Shown in pieces: positions 35,605-46,413 of a DNA stretch of 64,000 nucleotides. The notes below the pieces were generated by a model, which was given only the letters and a program-made list of their open reading frames with translations, searched no databases and was not told the origin of the DNA. The translations under genes were made by a program, and so were the position numbers. This stretch comes from Selaginella moellendorffii. Lineage: Eukaryota > Streptophyta > Lycopodiopsida > Selaginellales > Selaginellaceae. Location: positions 6,795,132 through 6,859,131 of the forward strand of contig NW_003314261.1 of assembly GCF_000143415.4 (NCBI RefSeq), written 5' to 3'. Within the stretch, counting starts at the first letter, position 1; every line of letters starts with the position of its first letter.

Positions 35605-37202
35605 ATGGCTCAGACCCCAAATCCAGAATCCCCATTGCTCAAGCTTCCCCGCTTCTTCTCTCTCAAAGCCGACAATGGTAAGTACCTCATGCTTAAGTCC
35701 GATGGCACCCTTGCATTCGAGTCCGACACCACCACCCGATACACCACACACGAGGCGGTCTACAATGCCAATGATTCCAACGCCTCCTTCGTCATTTGCT
35801 CCGCCAACAAGCACTTCTGGCGCCGCCACTCCTCCACCTCTGCTGTGGTAGCCGACCTCAAGAACCCACCCAGCGACACCGATGCCTCAAACCGGTTCAA
35901 GCTCCAGCCCGAGGTCGCCCCAGGAAAGGTGGCACTCTCCTCCGTCCAAGACGGTCTCTTCCTCAAGCGCTTCAACACCCAGTACCACGCGTTGCTCAAG
36001 GAGCCCAATGAGATCGTTTCCATGGTAGAAGTGGTGGAGTCGTCCTACTACGTTGTCAACATGCCCGAGTACGTGGGTCTCAAAGGTAACAATGCCAAGT
36101 ACCTCAGCTGCCTCTCCGAGCCTATGGGCATTGGAGGCTTCCCGGACCAGTTCGCTTTCACAAACGAATCCGCGGATATTCGTGTTACCACCCACCAGGT
36201 ACACTGCTGGTTTCGTCTTTCATCTGTTTTCACATTCCCAGGCCCCTCGACCAGGTGGCGTATCTCCTGAACGGCAAGATATCTCTTCGATCCAACCAAG
36301 CCGCCTCCTGGACTTCAAACAATTACTGGAAGGCCGATACAGACAAGTGGGTCGCACCTAGAGGTGACACTCCCGACTACGCTGAATGCCAGTTCGATCC
36401 AGTCCGAGTGAACAGCACCACACTCGCTCTCAAGGGTCCCAATGGCCTCTACCTTATGCGTGGAAGCCGATCCTGGGTCACCAATAATCCGGACGTGGTC
36501 TTTGCTGGGGCATCCGATTACGAGGAAACGTCCAGCCACCTGGTGGTCGAAGAAGCTGTGAGGAGCAGGCAAATCTTTAACGTGACGTATCTGCTAGATC
36601 TGGCGAGTGCGAGCGAGGAGGCGCCAATCGGTGTCGCCTATGGATCTGCCACGAACAGAGGCAGCGGGCCTGCTGAGATGGAGATCAGCGTGAGCAAGAC
36701 CACCACAGTGAGCAACACCAGGTCCTTCCACAACTCGTTCACCTTCTCCGAGAGCATCACGCAGACTTTGACGCTCGGTGTGCCGTTCTTTGCCAACGAG
36801 AGCACCGAGATCCAGATCGGAGCCGAGCAAGAGTTTGGAAACCAGTGGGACGAGACTTTGTCCGAGGAAGTCACTTATCAGACGACTTACAAAGTGACGA
36901 TTCCTCCAGGGAAAACGGTACGTAAGAGAATCTGCCTGTGCGCCTTTGCTCGATTGATTGACTGACATCCTCTGCTATCCATCCAGGGAACTGTGCAGGT
37001 TGTGATCAGCACTGCGAAACTGGCCATCCCGTTCCACTACAAGACGAGGGACACATCGCTCAATGGCGTGGAGCGTGAGCCTGTGGATCGCATCGACGGT
37101 GTCTTTGATGGCGTGCTGGCTTTCAGGACTGATGCGGACATATATGACGGCACCCAGACATATCGCATCCCTGTTCCCATGAAGCTCAACGTTGCGAAAT
37201 AG
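35605..37202 (+). CDS. Amaranthin-type lectin fused to an aerolysin-like pore-forming domain
   Basis: Three exons: 35605-36198, 36255-36917, 36987-37202; 490 residues. Two amaranthin/agglutinin beta-trefoil repeats are visible: ~8-150 (FFSLKADNGKYLMLK) and ~150-325 (YVGLKGNNAKYLS, later LALKGPNGLYLMRG). The C-terminal third (~330-490) has the alternating Ser/Thr-rich strands of the aerolysin/ETX-MTX2 fold (ISVSKTTTVSNTRSF, FTFSESITQTLTLGVPFF, YKVTIPPGKTGTV). Such fusions are known in plants (wheat Hfr-2) and are tied to insect, wound or stress responses: the lectin part binds sugar, the C-terminal part is thought to insert in membranes. There is no signal peptide, so it is probably cytosolic or nuclear, as for other amaranthins. 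Third codon positions are notably C-rich, unlike its AT-rich upstream neighbourhood. Confidence 0.9.
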
Positions 37203-37358
37203 AACAAAAATCCAAGGGAGCTGGTATAAGAAATAGAATAAAATGATGTTTGCTAAGATGGTTTTTAAGCAAATAAAGTTTGCCTTTATTGACTTTTCAT
37301 TGACCAGGTTGACTGTATTTCAACTTAAACAAAACAATTGGTTTTAGGGTTTATAGGG

Positions 37359-38893
37359 ATGGCGTTGTGCGCTTGGTGTCCTACCGCGCGCTTGCGCCTC
37401 GCCGTCCACCTCGACAGTCCAGCCTCCTTCCTCCCAATCGCTGCGCGCCATCGCCGTCCAGCTCTGGCTGATTGCCGGAGCCGCGGCGCTCCAATTCGCT
37501 CCAGGGATCGAGAATGCAGGGCCCAGGCAAGCGCGGGCGAGGATGTGAGCAGCGCCGCGCCTAGCAGCAGTCGATTGGAGGAGATTCTAGGTGTGGCGAC
37601 GAGCTTGTATCCGGTCTACGTCGTCTTTGGTGGATTGCTCGCGCTGGCCAGGCCACAGGCTTATTCGTGGTTTGTGAGCAGGAGCCCCGGCTCTTACAGC
37701 TTTGCTCTGGGAGCGATCATGCTGTCCATGGGATTCACGCTCAAGCTCTCGGATCTGGCGGACGTCCTCCGGAGGCGCCCGGCCGCGGTAAAAAAACTTC
37801 ATCCAAAGTTTCAAAGGTGTTGTTCTTCGTTTCGTGTTGGTTCTTTGGCTTCTTTTTCCCTTCTTTTCTTCTAACTTGGATGGTTTTCTTTCGCGTTTGG
37901 TTCTTAGATTGCCTTTGGATTCATGGCACAGTACGTGATTATGCCGGTCATGGGTGCTGCTACTAGCCGGTTCTTAAATCTCTCTCCCATGCTATCAGCT
38001 GGGCTCGTCTTGATGTCGTGCTGCCCGGGAGGAACCGCATCAAACGTCGTAAGTTTTCTAGTCTTTGATCTCGCGAGAACTTCTCTCAAAATCCATTTTT
38101 TTTCCAAAGGTGACTTACATCGCTCGAGGAGATGTTCCTCTCTCGATTATCATGACTGCGTGCACGACGATTGGAGCAGTCTTTGCTACACCGCTCTTGA
38201 CACTGTCCTTTGCCGGAGCTTACATTCCTGTGGACGTCAAAGGCCTGGCTCTCAGCACTCTACAAGTGAGACTGGTTGTAAAGTTTCTTTGTTTTCTGTG
38301 ACGCTCGGCTTTTCCAGGTAGTTCTTGCTCCAGTTCTTCTAGGTGCCTGGCTACAAGGACCGTTTCCACACGGTGTTGCCTTCATCAAGCCTTTTGCGCC
38401 CCTCGCAGCTGTCTTGATCTCGTCTCTACTTGCTAGCAGGTTTGTCCCTTTGGATTTCTTCTTTCGCTTGTCGAAACCATCGTATTGCAGTGTCTTCTCT
38501 GTAAATGTTGGCCTTTTGAGCTTCAATGACGCAGACTCGTCGTCTCTCTTGCTCGTTGCCACAGGCGTTGTTATGGTGCATACTGTTGGCTTCTTGTTGG
38601 GGTGAGTTATTCTCCAAACGTTGCACTGCTTGTTGACAAGTCTGCGCTGTTTTGGATGTAGATACGTTGCCTCCAAGGTTGCTGGGTTCGAAGAGCCACA
38701 GAGCCGAGCGATTTCAATCGAAGTTGGGATGCAGAACTCGTCTCTCGGCGTTGTTCTGGCAAACTCGCATTTTGCTTCTCCTCTAGCCTGTGTACCACCT
38801 GCGGTGTCGGCTGTATTGATGAACATCATGGGCAGCGCACTAGCGGTTGCATGGAGACACTTTGGAGACAAACCAGAGGACAGTCCGAGATAA
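37359..38893 (+). CDS. Plastid-targeted bile acid:sodium symporter family (BASS) transporter
   Basis: Six exons: 37359-37787, 37908-38048, 38110-38265, 38318-38439, 38491-38601, 38662-38893; 396 residues. Residues ~1-60 are Ser/Arg/Ala-rich with few acids, a typical plastid transit peptide. The membrane part contains the SBF-fold signatures [31 protein letters not shown] and [16 protein letters not shown], with about nine hydrophobic segments. Plastid BASS proteins move organic anions (pyruvate, 2-keto acids, pantoate, glycolate) with sodium; this sequence looks closest to the BASS1/BASS2 side, but the substrate cannot be fixed. The ATG follows a telomere-box leader (TTAGGGTTTATAGGG), only 157 bp after the lectin gene. 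Confidence 0.9.
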
Positions 38894-39013
38894 AAAATCT
38901 CTTGTGTAGCCTTGCTAGTCTTCATTTTTTGCAGCAAATTACTGGTCGCTGCAAAGCAGAAAATTTGCTTTATATATGTAAGATATCACTTTGTACCTCT
39001 CAAATCTGTTAGT

Positions 39014-40661
39014 TTATGCATCCTTATACAACCGGCGGATGTGCTCGATATCAGCTGGGATCAGAGTGACTGGGCAACGCTTATACTGTCCAAAGGAAGA
39101 AGTCAGATAAGCAGAAAGGAAGAAAACACTATTTACCTGGGATATGTACTTGTATATGCAAGGATAACAAAAAACGTATCCAGATACAGCGGCCATGGCG
39201 GGATTTGTTCGCCTTTGCAGGCAAAGTGGACAAGTTCTAACGCTTTCCGGTAGAGGGATACCGTTTGGTGCCACCTACAAAGCGCACTCAGGACAAAAAA
39301 GAAGCTCTGAAACAGTTACCTTTGGTGGCGGTGGTGGTGGAGGCGGGGGATATATCGTAGGGGCCATGACTCGTTCCTCGGCAGATTGATACCACCATTC
39401 CATCATCTGAGGCTCGTGTTAGGAGTTGTATGGAACTGCAGTGGAAGGAGAGTGCGTACCTTAAAGAGAAATACTCCGGCAATAAGGCCTGTTTGAGCAT
39501 AGTCCAGAAAAGTGTAAAGTGACTTCAAGAGGCCTCTTTGAACAGCCTATAGAGTCAAGTGATAAATCAGTCGCTCAACGGCATGAAGAGAAAGTGATCT
39601 TCACCTTCAAAGAAGCCGGGCCTCGAATCCGTTCATAGTCGTGATTTCTTCTTTCCTGGATATGTTTAGTTCCATCTAGCTTTACACAACAAGGTAAAAC
39701 GACAAAGGTAAAACGACATCGTGATTACCAGCTCCTGTCCGGATGCACGGCGGACATAGACTCCGGTCAAGTACAAGGCTGGAGAATAGAACCGCGTTGC
39801 CTCGAGTAAATACAGCAATTGATATGCGAACGATAGTCCTGGAACGAGCATAAAGACTAGTAAGATAAGTTACATTCAAAACATACCTTCGTGAGTGGCG
39901 TGAATCCAAGGAAAGGAGTACGTGAGAAAAGCAACCAGATTAAGTTTCCAGCGTTGGAAGATGCTTCTATTGTTATGTGGAACAACTTCTTCCACTGGAG
40001 CACTGCTACTTCCCCATAACGCCGTTTGCAAAGCGCTGCCTCTTTGAGCCGTGTATGCTCCTTGCAACTTTGCCTTGATGTAAGGCAATCCAACCTTTAC
40101 CATGTTGATAAAACAAAGTACGTGTGAATTCGGGAGTGGAGAAGATTTGCAGACGAAAGAACTTACCAGGAAAAATATCGAGAGGCTTTTTTGAGCTCTA
40201 GTCAGACCGGCTCTAGAAGGAAGCGACGATTTTTTCTGTGTCACATCGGTTACAATCTCCACTGGCTGTCTCCGTAAGCCATAAAGAGCTTCCGCGAAAG
40301 AAGCATCTGCCGCAAGGAAGAACCAAAAAAAAAAAAAAAGAATCATAGCGTCATGTCATGAATGTAAGCTAGCCATCACACAATACCCGCTGTCCGGACG
40401 TTGTGCGCCTCGAGAATTAGCATTAGAAATGCGAAGAACTCGTCGCTATAATCCAAAACCCTGTGCACAATGGGCCTTCTCTGTGCAATCACCTGAAAAA
40501 TCGGCGAAGTTGTGAGATTTTCCTGCCCAGACGATGAAGAAAATCACGATTACCCCCAATGAATACATTAGCGCCGCTCTCAAGCTCTCCGGGAGCTGCT
40601 GCGCGGCCACCATCTCAAAGAATGTCGGCCGATCGCCCTCGCCCCCGACTTGCATCAACAT
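39014..40661 (-). CDS. PEX12: Peroxin-12, peroxisomal RING ubiquitin ligase subunit
   Basis: Ten exons: 40554-40661, 40387-40492, 40167-40306, 39887-40094, 39729-39838, 39605-39655, 39460-39546, 39320-39406, 39137-39274, 39014-39085; 368 residues. N-terminal PTFFEMVAAQQLPESLR and the middle YAQTGLIAGVFLFKMMEWWY and PPPPPPPPPK are PEX12 hallmarks. The C-terminus has the degenerate RING expected of PEX12: CPLC (two Cys), later CYPC and RCPVT, with fewer zinc ligands than a full RING. With PEX2 and PEX10 it forms the peroxisomal ligase that ubiquitinates and recycles PEX5. It is transcribed divergently from the VAP gene across a 354-bp spacer. Intact. Confidence 0.94.
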
Positions 40662-41015
40662 CACTGCCCAAGCGCAAGAACCCTAAAACCTCTCCCCAAA
40701 TTATTTGAATACTCAGAGGTCAACCCTTCCAACGGCCGGATGTCTTCCACGTGGCAGTAGTAGTAGCTATCCAGATTACGTCAACTGGGTCAGCAGATAA
40801 ACGGCTAGGATTGGCCCCCCAAGAGCGTTAGGGCTCTACATACACTTCTTCTCAGGCCTGTAGATCTTTGCTCTCATTGGCGCTGCGAGTCGATCTCCGG
40901 TAAGAGCCGAGCTGCTGTGGCAGATTCCGCGGATTGGGAGCTGGATCTTTGTTGCGGAGGCCAGAGTGGAGGGAAATCCGCGAGCTGGAATGGTCAAGGC
41001 TAGGGTTTAGGCAGA
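40662..41015. promoter_or_regulatory. Divergent spacer PEX12 / VAP with a G-box and a short upstream ORF
   Basis: Contains CCACGTGG at 40748-40755 and telomere-box-like ACCCTAAAACC next to PEX12. On the VAP side a six-codon upstream ORF (ATG at 40990, stop TAG at 41008-41010) overlaps the TAGGGTTTAG box and ends 5 bp before the VAP start, which could lower VAP translation. Confidence 0.5.
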
Positions 41016-42125
41016 ATGCGGTGGTGGCAACGCATCACAGCCGAGCAGCACCCTTCTCTGTTCGATCACCGGCAGCAGCAGCAGCAGCAGCAGAGCCAAA
41101 TGCAGCCCGATGGATTTGGAAGGGATGCGACCAGTCTGCGCAGCGTCTCTGCTGCCGCAAAGGCCTTTCTCTTGAACAAGCGCCGCTTGCGCCTCGACCC
41201 TGACAAGAAGCTCGTCTTTGAGTGTAAGTTCTTTCACTCTCTTTCTCTCCTTTGCTTGTAAAATCGATCTCTCACAGTTTAAAAATTTAGATGAACCGGG
41301 AAAGCAAGTCTCCAGCGCTGTGAAGATCAAGAATGTGAGCCGCTCCAATGTGGCATTCAAGGTGAGCATCTCGTTCTTCGTTTCGCATCGTCTTCTACTC
41401 TGATTTTCTCCTTGTGAAGTTCCAAACCACGGCACCAAAGAGCTGCTTCATGCGTCCTCCAAATGGAATCATCAAGCCGAACGAGACCATCTACGCAACT
41501 GGTATGAAGTTCCTCCGGTTCTTCGTGTTTTTTTACTCTTTCCCATCCCTTGGCAGTCGTCAAGTTCGTGGAGCAGCCAGAGCGTCCACAGCAGAAGAGA
41601 GCGAAGGAGAAGTTTAAGATTGTCAGCCTGAAAGTTAAGGACGGGGTCGAGTACACGCCAGAGCTGGTACGTCATAAGCTTGCAAAGTATGAGATCTAAG
41701 AGCCCTTCTCTTTCTCTCGCTCTCACTTCGCAAAACAGTTTGAAGAGCAGCGGGAACTAGTCACCGTTGAGAGAATACTGCAAGTGGTCTTTGTAGACCC
41801 GCAACACACTTCTCCGGTAAGATCATTCGCATTTTCCTTGCATCGAACTCACGAGTGATTCAATCGATCTCTGCTCGAGCAGGCGGAGCTGGAGAGGCTC
41901 CGGAAGCGTCTAGCGGAGGCCGAGGCAGCGCAGGAAGCCCGCAAGAAACCTTGTGAGGAGAAAAACCCCAAAGGAGCAGTCGTGGAGGGGCTTGTCATTG
42001 ACGAATGGGTACCAAGTTTTTTTCCAATTCTCTCGTCACTCACAAACTTTGTCAATGATTTGCAGAAAGAGCGTCGAGAAAAGTATTTGGCGAGGCAGCA
42101 AGTTGAGGGAGCTGACTCTTACTAA
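41016..42125 (+). CDS. VAP4-type vesicle-associated protein (MSP/PapD-like domain)
   Basis: Seven exons: 41016-41223, 41291-41361, 41420-41501, 41557-41666, 41739-41816, 41883-42008, 42066-42125; 244 residues. After a Gln-rich N-terminal stretch comes the MSP domain: RLRLDPDKKLVFEYEPGKQV, KNVSRSNVAFKFQTTAPK and SCFMRPPNGIIKPNE, the FFAT-binding surface of VAPs. Next is a coiled-coil AELERLRKRLAEAEAAQEAR and the conserved tail KERREKYLARQQVEGADS. VAP4 proteins, unlike classical VAP27, have no C-terminal transmembrane anchor, and none is seen here. Likely role: tethering lipid-transfer or trafficking proteins at membranes. Intact. Confidence 0.92.
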
Positions 42126-42260
42126 TAAGAAAAAGTAGGCTTTGAAGCTTTCGTGTTCGTTCACACAAAAGGGTTGTATGTGAAATATTATATATAGCAT
42201 TTGACCATGGTAAAGTTCTTCCTTTCTTTCTGGGTTTAGGGTTCTTGAGGAGAAGGAGCG

Positions 42261-42595
42261 ATGGAGAGAGCGAGCATGGAGGTAGCCGGCATGGCGGAGG
42301 AGGATCAGCAGCGAATTGCGGGCATGATCGATGCGCTGCAAGCCCGCGACAGGTAAATGTCTCTGCGTTGGATGGGATTTTGGGATGGATTTGGGCATTT
42401 TGGCGCAGCTTGAGGATGTATAACGCGCTGGTGGAGCGATGCTTTGGGCACTGCGTGGATTCCTTCCGGCGTAAGACGCTGGAGAAGCAGGAGGAGACGT
42501 GCGTGAAGCGCTGCGCGGAGAAATTTCTAAAGCACGCTATGCGGGTGAGCATGAGATTCCAGGAGCTCAACTATGACAAGGTTACACCGGACTAG
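42261..42595 (+). CDS. TIM9: Mitochondrial intermembrane-space chaperone Tim9
   Basis: Two exons: 42261-42352 and 42409-42595; 92 residues. The twin CX3C motif (Cys42/Cys46 and Cys62/Cys66) is complete, within RMYNALVERCFGHCVDSF and KQEETCVKRCAEKFLKH, which are near-diagnostic of Tim9. With Tim10 it forms the hexamer that escorts carrier and barrel precursors across the intermembrane space; the cysteines are oxidised by Mia40. The leader has a GGGTTTAGGGTTCTT telomere-box motif just before the ATG. Confidence 0.95.
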
Positions 42596-42740
42596 AGAAG
42601 AGAGAATCTACTGGAATATTTATTTAGCTCTTGGTTTGTGCTTGAAACGTTTTAATAAATCCTAGCCGTTCAATCTCAAGTTTAATTGTTGTGATGAGAC
42701 AAGCCTAGGTTTGTTTTCTAGGGTTCTTGGAGGATCAAGA

Positions 42741-44707
42741 ATGGGCGGGCAGGCGCTTGCCTGTGATCATGGATTGCATTTCTCTCCTCGGGGAGTGATC
42801 AGCATCGTTCCATCTCGCCATGGCGTGAGAATTCCGCTTCGGCGTCATTGGAGCGGCAGGAGAGGTGTTTTTGCGATGCAATCATCGCCGCGCATGCCAT
42901 CGCTTGGTGCGGTGGTTTCGACTGCTTCCCGGGCCCTGGCGGCGGTGCTGTGCTGCGCGGCGATCACTGTGGCTGCTCTACCGGCGATGCTTTCTTGGCA
43001 GAAAGGATTGAATGCCACTGTCTGGGTCGCGAATCATACCATTCCAGGTGAGTGAAATGAGTAAAGTATCATTTCTTAGCAAGATCTCTTCCAGGGAAAC
43101 TTCGAGTTCGCAAGGCCACCCTTGGCTGGACGAAGCCTGTGGATTTGGAAGGAATTTGTCTCGAGGATGGTGATGGAGAGCGTGTTCTTGACATCCAAAA
43201 CATCACGACTAAGGCGTCGCTTTTCTCGATCGTAACCGGAAGGAGTGGTTTCGGTAAGAATGGAAAAGAGATATAACTTCCTAGTTTACTCTTTTTCCTT
43301 CTTTGTTTCCAGATTTCATGAGAGAAAATCAAAACGTGGTTTCACAGGGGATTGCACGGTTTCTTCGCTATGGATGAACTTGCTCGAGGATCCAGAGACC
43401 GGAATCTCTCGTCTTGCTCGTGCGGTGGAATCCTCGACTCGTAAAGCACATCAGCAACCGAAGAAGAAAAATGCCGTTGTTTCGACCGGAGTCGTGAAAC
43501 TGGCATCCGACTTCAAGGCTGTTAATGGAGGATTGACGATTCGTGGCGGAGAGCTGCTTCTTCCAGCTGACGCAGCGGCTGCTCTTGGAGAGAAAATATT
43601 TGTCGACGTTCTGGTTGGCAGTCCTGCGAAAGAAAGATCCGAGGCTCTTAAGTCGGGTGGTGGTCTTCGTTCGTTGCCGGTGCAAATCAATGCCTGGTCG
43701 GATTGTCTTCAAGCACAGGTGCTTGGATTTCTCAATGCTTCGAATCAGAAGGTCGAGCTCATCGAGCCTATAAAAATCGAGGTACTGTTTTCTCTTTCGT
43801 CAATGATTGAGAAACTTATATATCTTTTCGTTTGTCGCAGATGGATCTCACTCCTGAGCTCGGTCGCCTCTACCTTGCTCGAGTGAATCCTTTGCTAGGG
43901 TATATAGTCGGTCCTGCTGTGGCCGAAAATGACATGCCTGACGTGATCTTGGAAGTCATTCCAAAAGAAATGAAGTTTCCTGCCGATGAATACAAGCTAC
44001 GCTTCGAACCAATGAGTGTGGTAAGCTGTTCAAAGTTGTACTTTCTTGTTCCTTCCCGAAAGTGCCAACTGTTTTAATGTCATCCTCTATAGGTATTGGC
44101 AAGAGGACCTATTCTCGATGGGATCTTCACGCTGCTTTCGCGAAGCAAAAACAAGGACGAAGTCTCCGGTGGAAAACGCCAGCTCAAGATGGAAACCAGT
44201 GCTATCGAGGCCGTAGCCAATGTGGATGGTCATTTAACGTGCCGACGCATTGATCTTCTCATTGGGGGTATGCTCTTGGATTCACTACTTGTTCTTACTA
44301 TTTCATCTCTAAACAGGCAAAGTTCATATTGCTACCTGGGGCGCGTTCAACTGGATCGAAGAGAAAATGAACACAAAACTAGTGATTCCACAGACAACCC
44401 TGAAAGACTTTCTAGGATTGAACAACCTTCCGAAAAACTTCCATTTCCAGGTGATTAACCATCTCTCTCTCTTTACAGTTTTTTTCAGCTATATTTTTCC
44501 GTGTAGGTTCCTGTCCGAGGAACTTTCGATCGACCACAGATCGATCTCGGAGCTGCTGTCTTTCGAATCGCGCAGCTAACTCTCCACCAACAAGCTGGCC
44601 CTTTCGCGAAAAGCTTGGTCGGAAGCTTTGACGATTCCACACCGGACCATGATGTTCCAGAACCCATCGATGTTCTTCCCTGGCAAGCTCACAAGTCAGG
44701 CGCGTGA
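42741..44707 (+). CDS. Membrane-anchored protein of unknown function, probably organelle-targeted
   Basis: Seven exons: 42741-43047, 43095-43253, 43348-43781, 43841-44020, 44093-44267, 44317-44450, 44507-44707; 529 residues. Residues 1-60 are Arg/Ser/Pro-rich like a plastid or mitochondrial presequence. One hydrophobic span follows (~68-86, ALAAVLCCAAITVAALPAML). The rest is soluble and beta-rich in appearance: ATLGWTKPVDLEGICLEDGD, NGGLTIRGGELLLPAD, MDLTPELGRLYLARVNPLL, FTLLSRSKNKDE and VPVRGTFDRPQIDLGAAVFR. The last phrase is reminiscent of bridge-type lipid-transfer proteins such as AsmA/TamB/TIC236, but this is only a guess. All seven splice phases agree and the stop is clean. Confidence 0.7.
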
Positions 44708-46413
44708 ACAAGACCTTTTCCAAAGGTAAAAGTTACTCTTCTTTCCTCGTGGGTTTTCTCAAGTACTTGTAACTTTGACATCACGGTTATTTTTCAGAGT
44801 AACAGCAAACCACACTGTAATAACGGGTACGTATGGCATCTTTTGAAGTGGTATTATGGTCAACGTCCGGAATATCGTATTTTTCCCGTAACCTCCAAAA
44901 CACCACTTTCAGCATGGGGCCTACGTTCGTACACAAATGGGACACTCCAATTCTTGTGAATCACTTGCTTTAATTTTTTTTTTCTGTGTGAGTCACGCAA
45001 CAAGCTATCAATATGCAATCAAGGGAGTCGAGAAATTTGATCCAATTGGATCGAATTCGATCATCGCATAGGTGTAAAGGATTAAGGCGAAAAGAGGCAA
45101 CGCACTCTCGCAAAGAGCTGCGTAAAGAGAGGCCAATTGTCCGAAAAGATCAAAAAGATAGGTGGAATCGTTACACTATGATGTTAAGAGAACCTTGATC
45201 ATTGTGTCATGCTCGGTACTGTCGTACGCGTGAGCCACTCCTGGTTTGAGCCACGTGGTACGAAACGCCGGTCAACTCGCCGGCTTGGAATAATGGCGGG
45301 ACATTCCGTCCTCGCCGGCGGGAAGAGTAACGGCGCTGGATCACGCCGTCTGCCACGTGGGATATAGAAGCTTCACTTCGCCGCCCGCGATATGTGTGTC
45401 CCGTTGCAAACGTTCCAGTGTGGTTTTTATTTTTGCCGCCTCTAGGGTTCTTGCGCGAAATATTTGGCTCTCTCTGACCGATAGGATCGATCGGAAGCTG
45501 GAAGGTCAAATTGGCGGCGAGGAATCGAAGGGATGCGCGCGGCGCTAGCGAGCGTTTCTAGGTGGCCTACTCTACTCGCGCCTCTCAAATCAGTTAGTTT
45601 TCTCTCCTCTGCTCTCTATCTGTGATGTGGAGCGTCTCTTTCGTGCTGACAGGATCGTTGCGCTTCTTTCCCCCTTGCAGATCGCTCTCGGAAACGTTTG
45701 GTGCTGGAATTCGTTCTTGACGGCATACATTGGGCATGAACCGTGAGAAAATTCGTCCGAGAGTAAGCCTTGAATGAGACGCTTTTTGCTTCCAGGCCTT
45801 ACATCTTGTCCAGGAATTCGCGAGACAATGTGTTCTGGGAGGCTTGTCTTCTAAGCAAGCAATCCTTGTGATAGACGCTGGCATTTATGTGAGCGGGGTG
45901 TCGCGTTTGATTTCGTGAGGTAGGAGCGGTGTTAGTGCAATCCAGTCTAGATCTCTTGGTGGTGGTGCATTTATGAGGCAGCGAGCTAGAGAGGATCATA
46001 GGTAGACCAATTTTTTGTGATTTTTGCGGGAGTTTTCTTTGTAAGAGGGGAGCTGTTTTTCTTTCTTTGTTTCCTTTTTTGGATGCTTTAGCGATTCGCC
46101 ATTGAGTGAAAGCGGCTCCAGGTTCAGTCCCGGGATCCAGATTAAACTAATGCTGCCGCGGACAGCAGCCAGACTGGATCACTGTGTCTCTTGCAAAATT
46201 GGGCTTTTTGTTGCTGCATGCTCCTGCGAGATGGTCGATTTCTGTGACGTTTTTTTCTTCTTCTCGAGATCGAGGGACAGTCATAGAAGTTGAGCGAGGG
46301 ACAGTCGTAGAAGGTTCTTTGATTGGAGTGACAGCGATGGTAGGAGATAAAATTCACATTGACGAGCTTTTTTGAACAAGGGAGGTGTGCGCCGAGACCT
46401 TGGCTCCCGGAAG
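44708..46413. other. Long spacer and presumptive promoter/leader of the MCTP gene
   Basis: About 1.7 kb with no supported coding frame. The first 500 bp are AT-rich and resemble 3' flank. From ~45200 the DNA becomes GC-rich; CTAGGGTTCTTGCGCG at ~45440 resembles the leaders of other genes here, so transcription probably starts near there and the leader may contain an intron. Confidence 0.5.
45251..45360 (+). promoter_or_regulatory. Two palindromic G-boxes upstream of MCTP
   Basis: CCACGTGG occurs at 45251-45258 and again at 45353-45360, 102 bp apart in a GC-rich stretch, about 1.1 kb before the MCTP start codon and just upstream of the putative leader. Confidence 0.45.
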
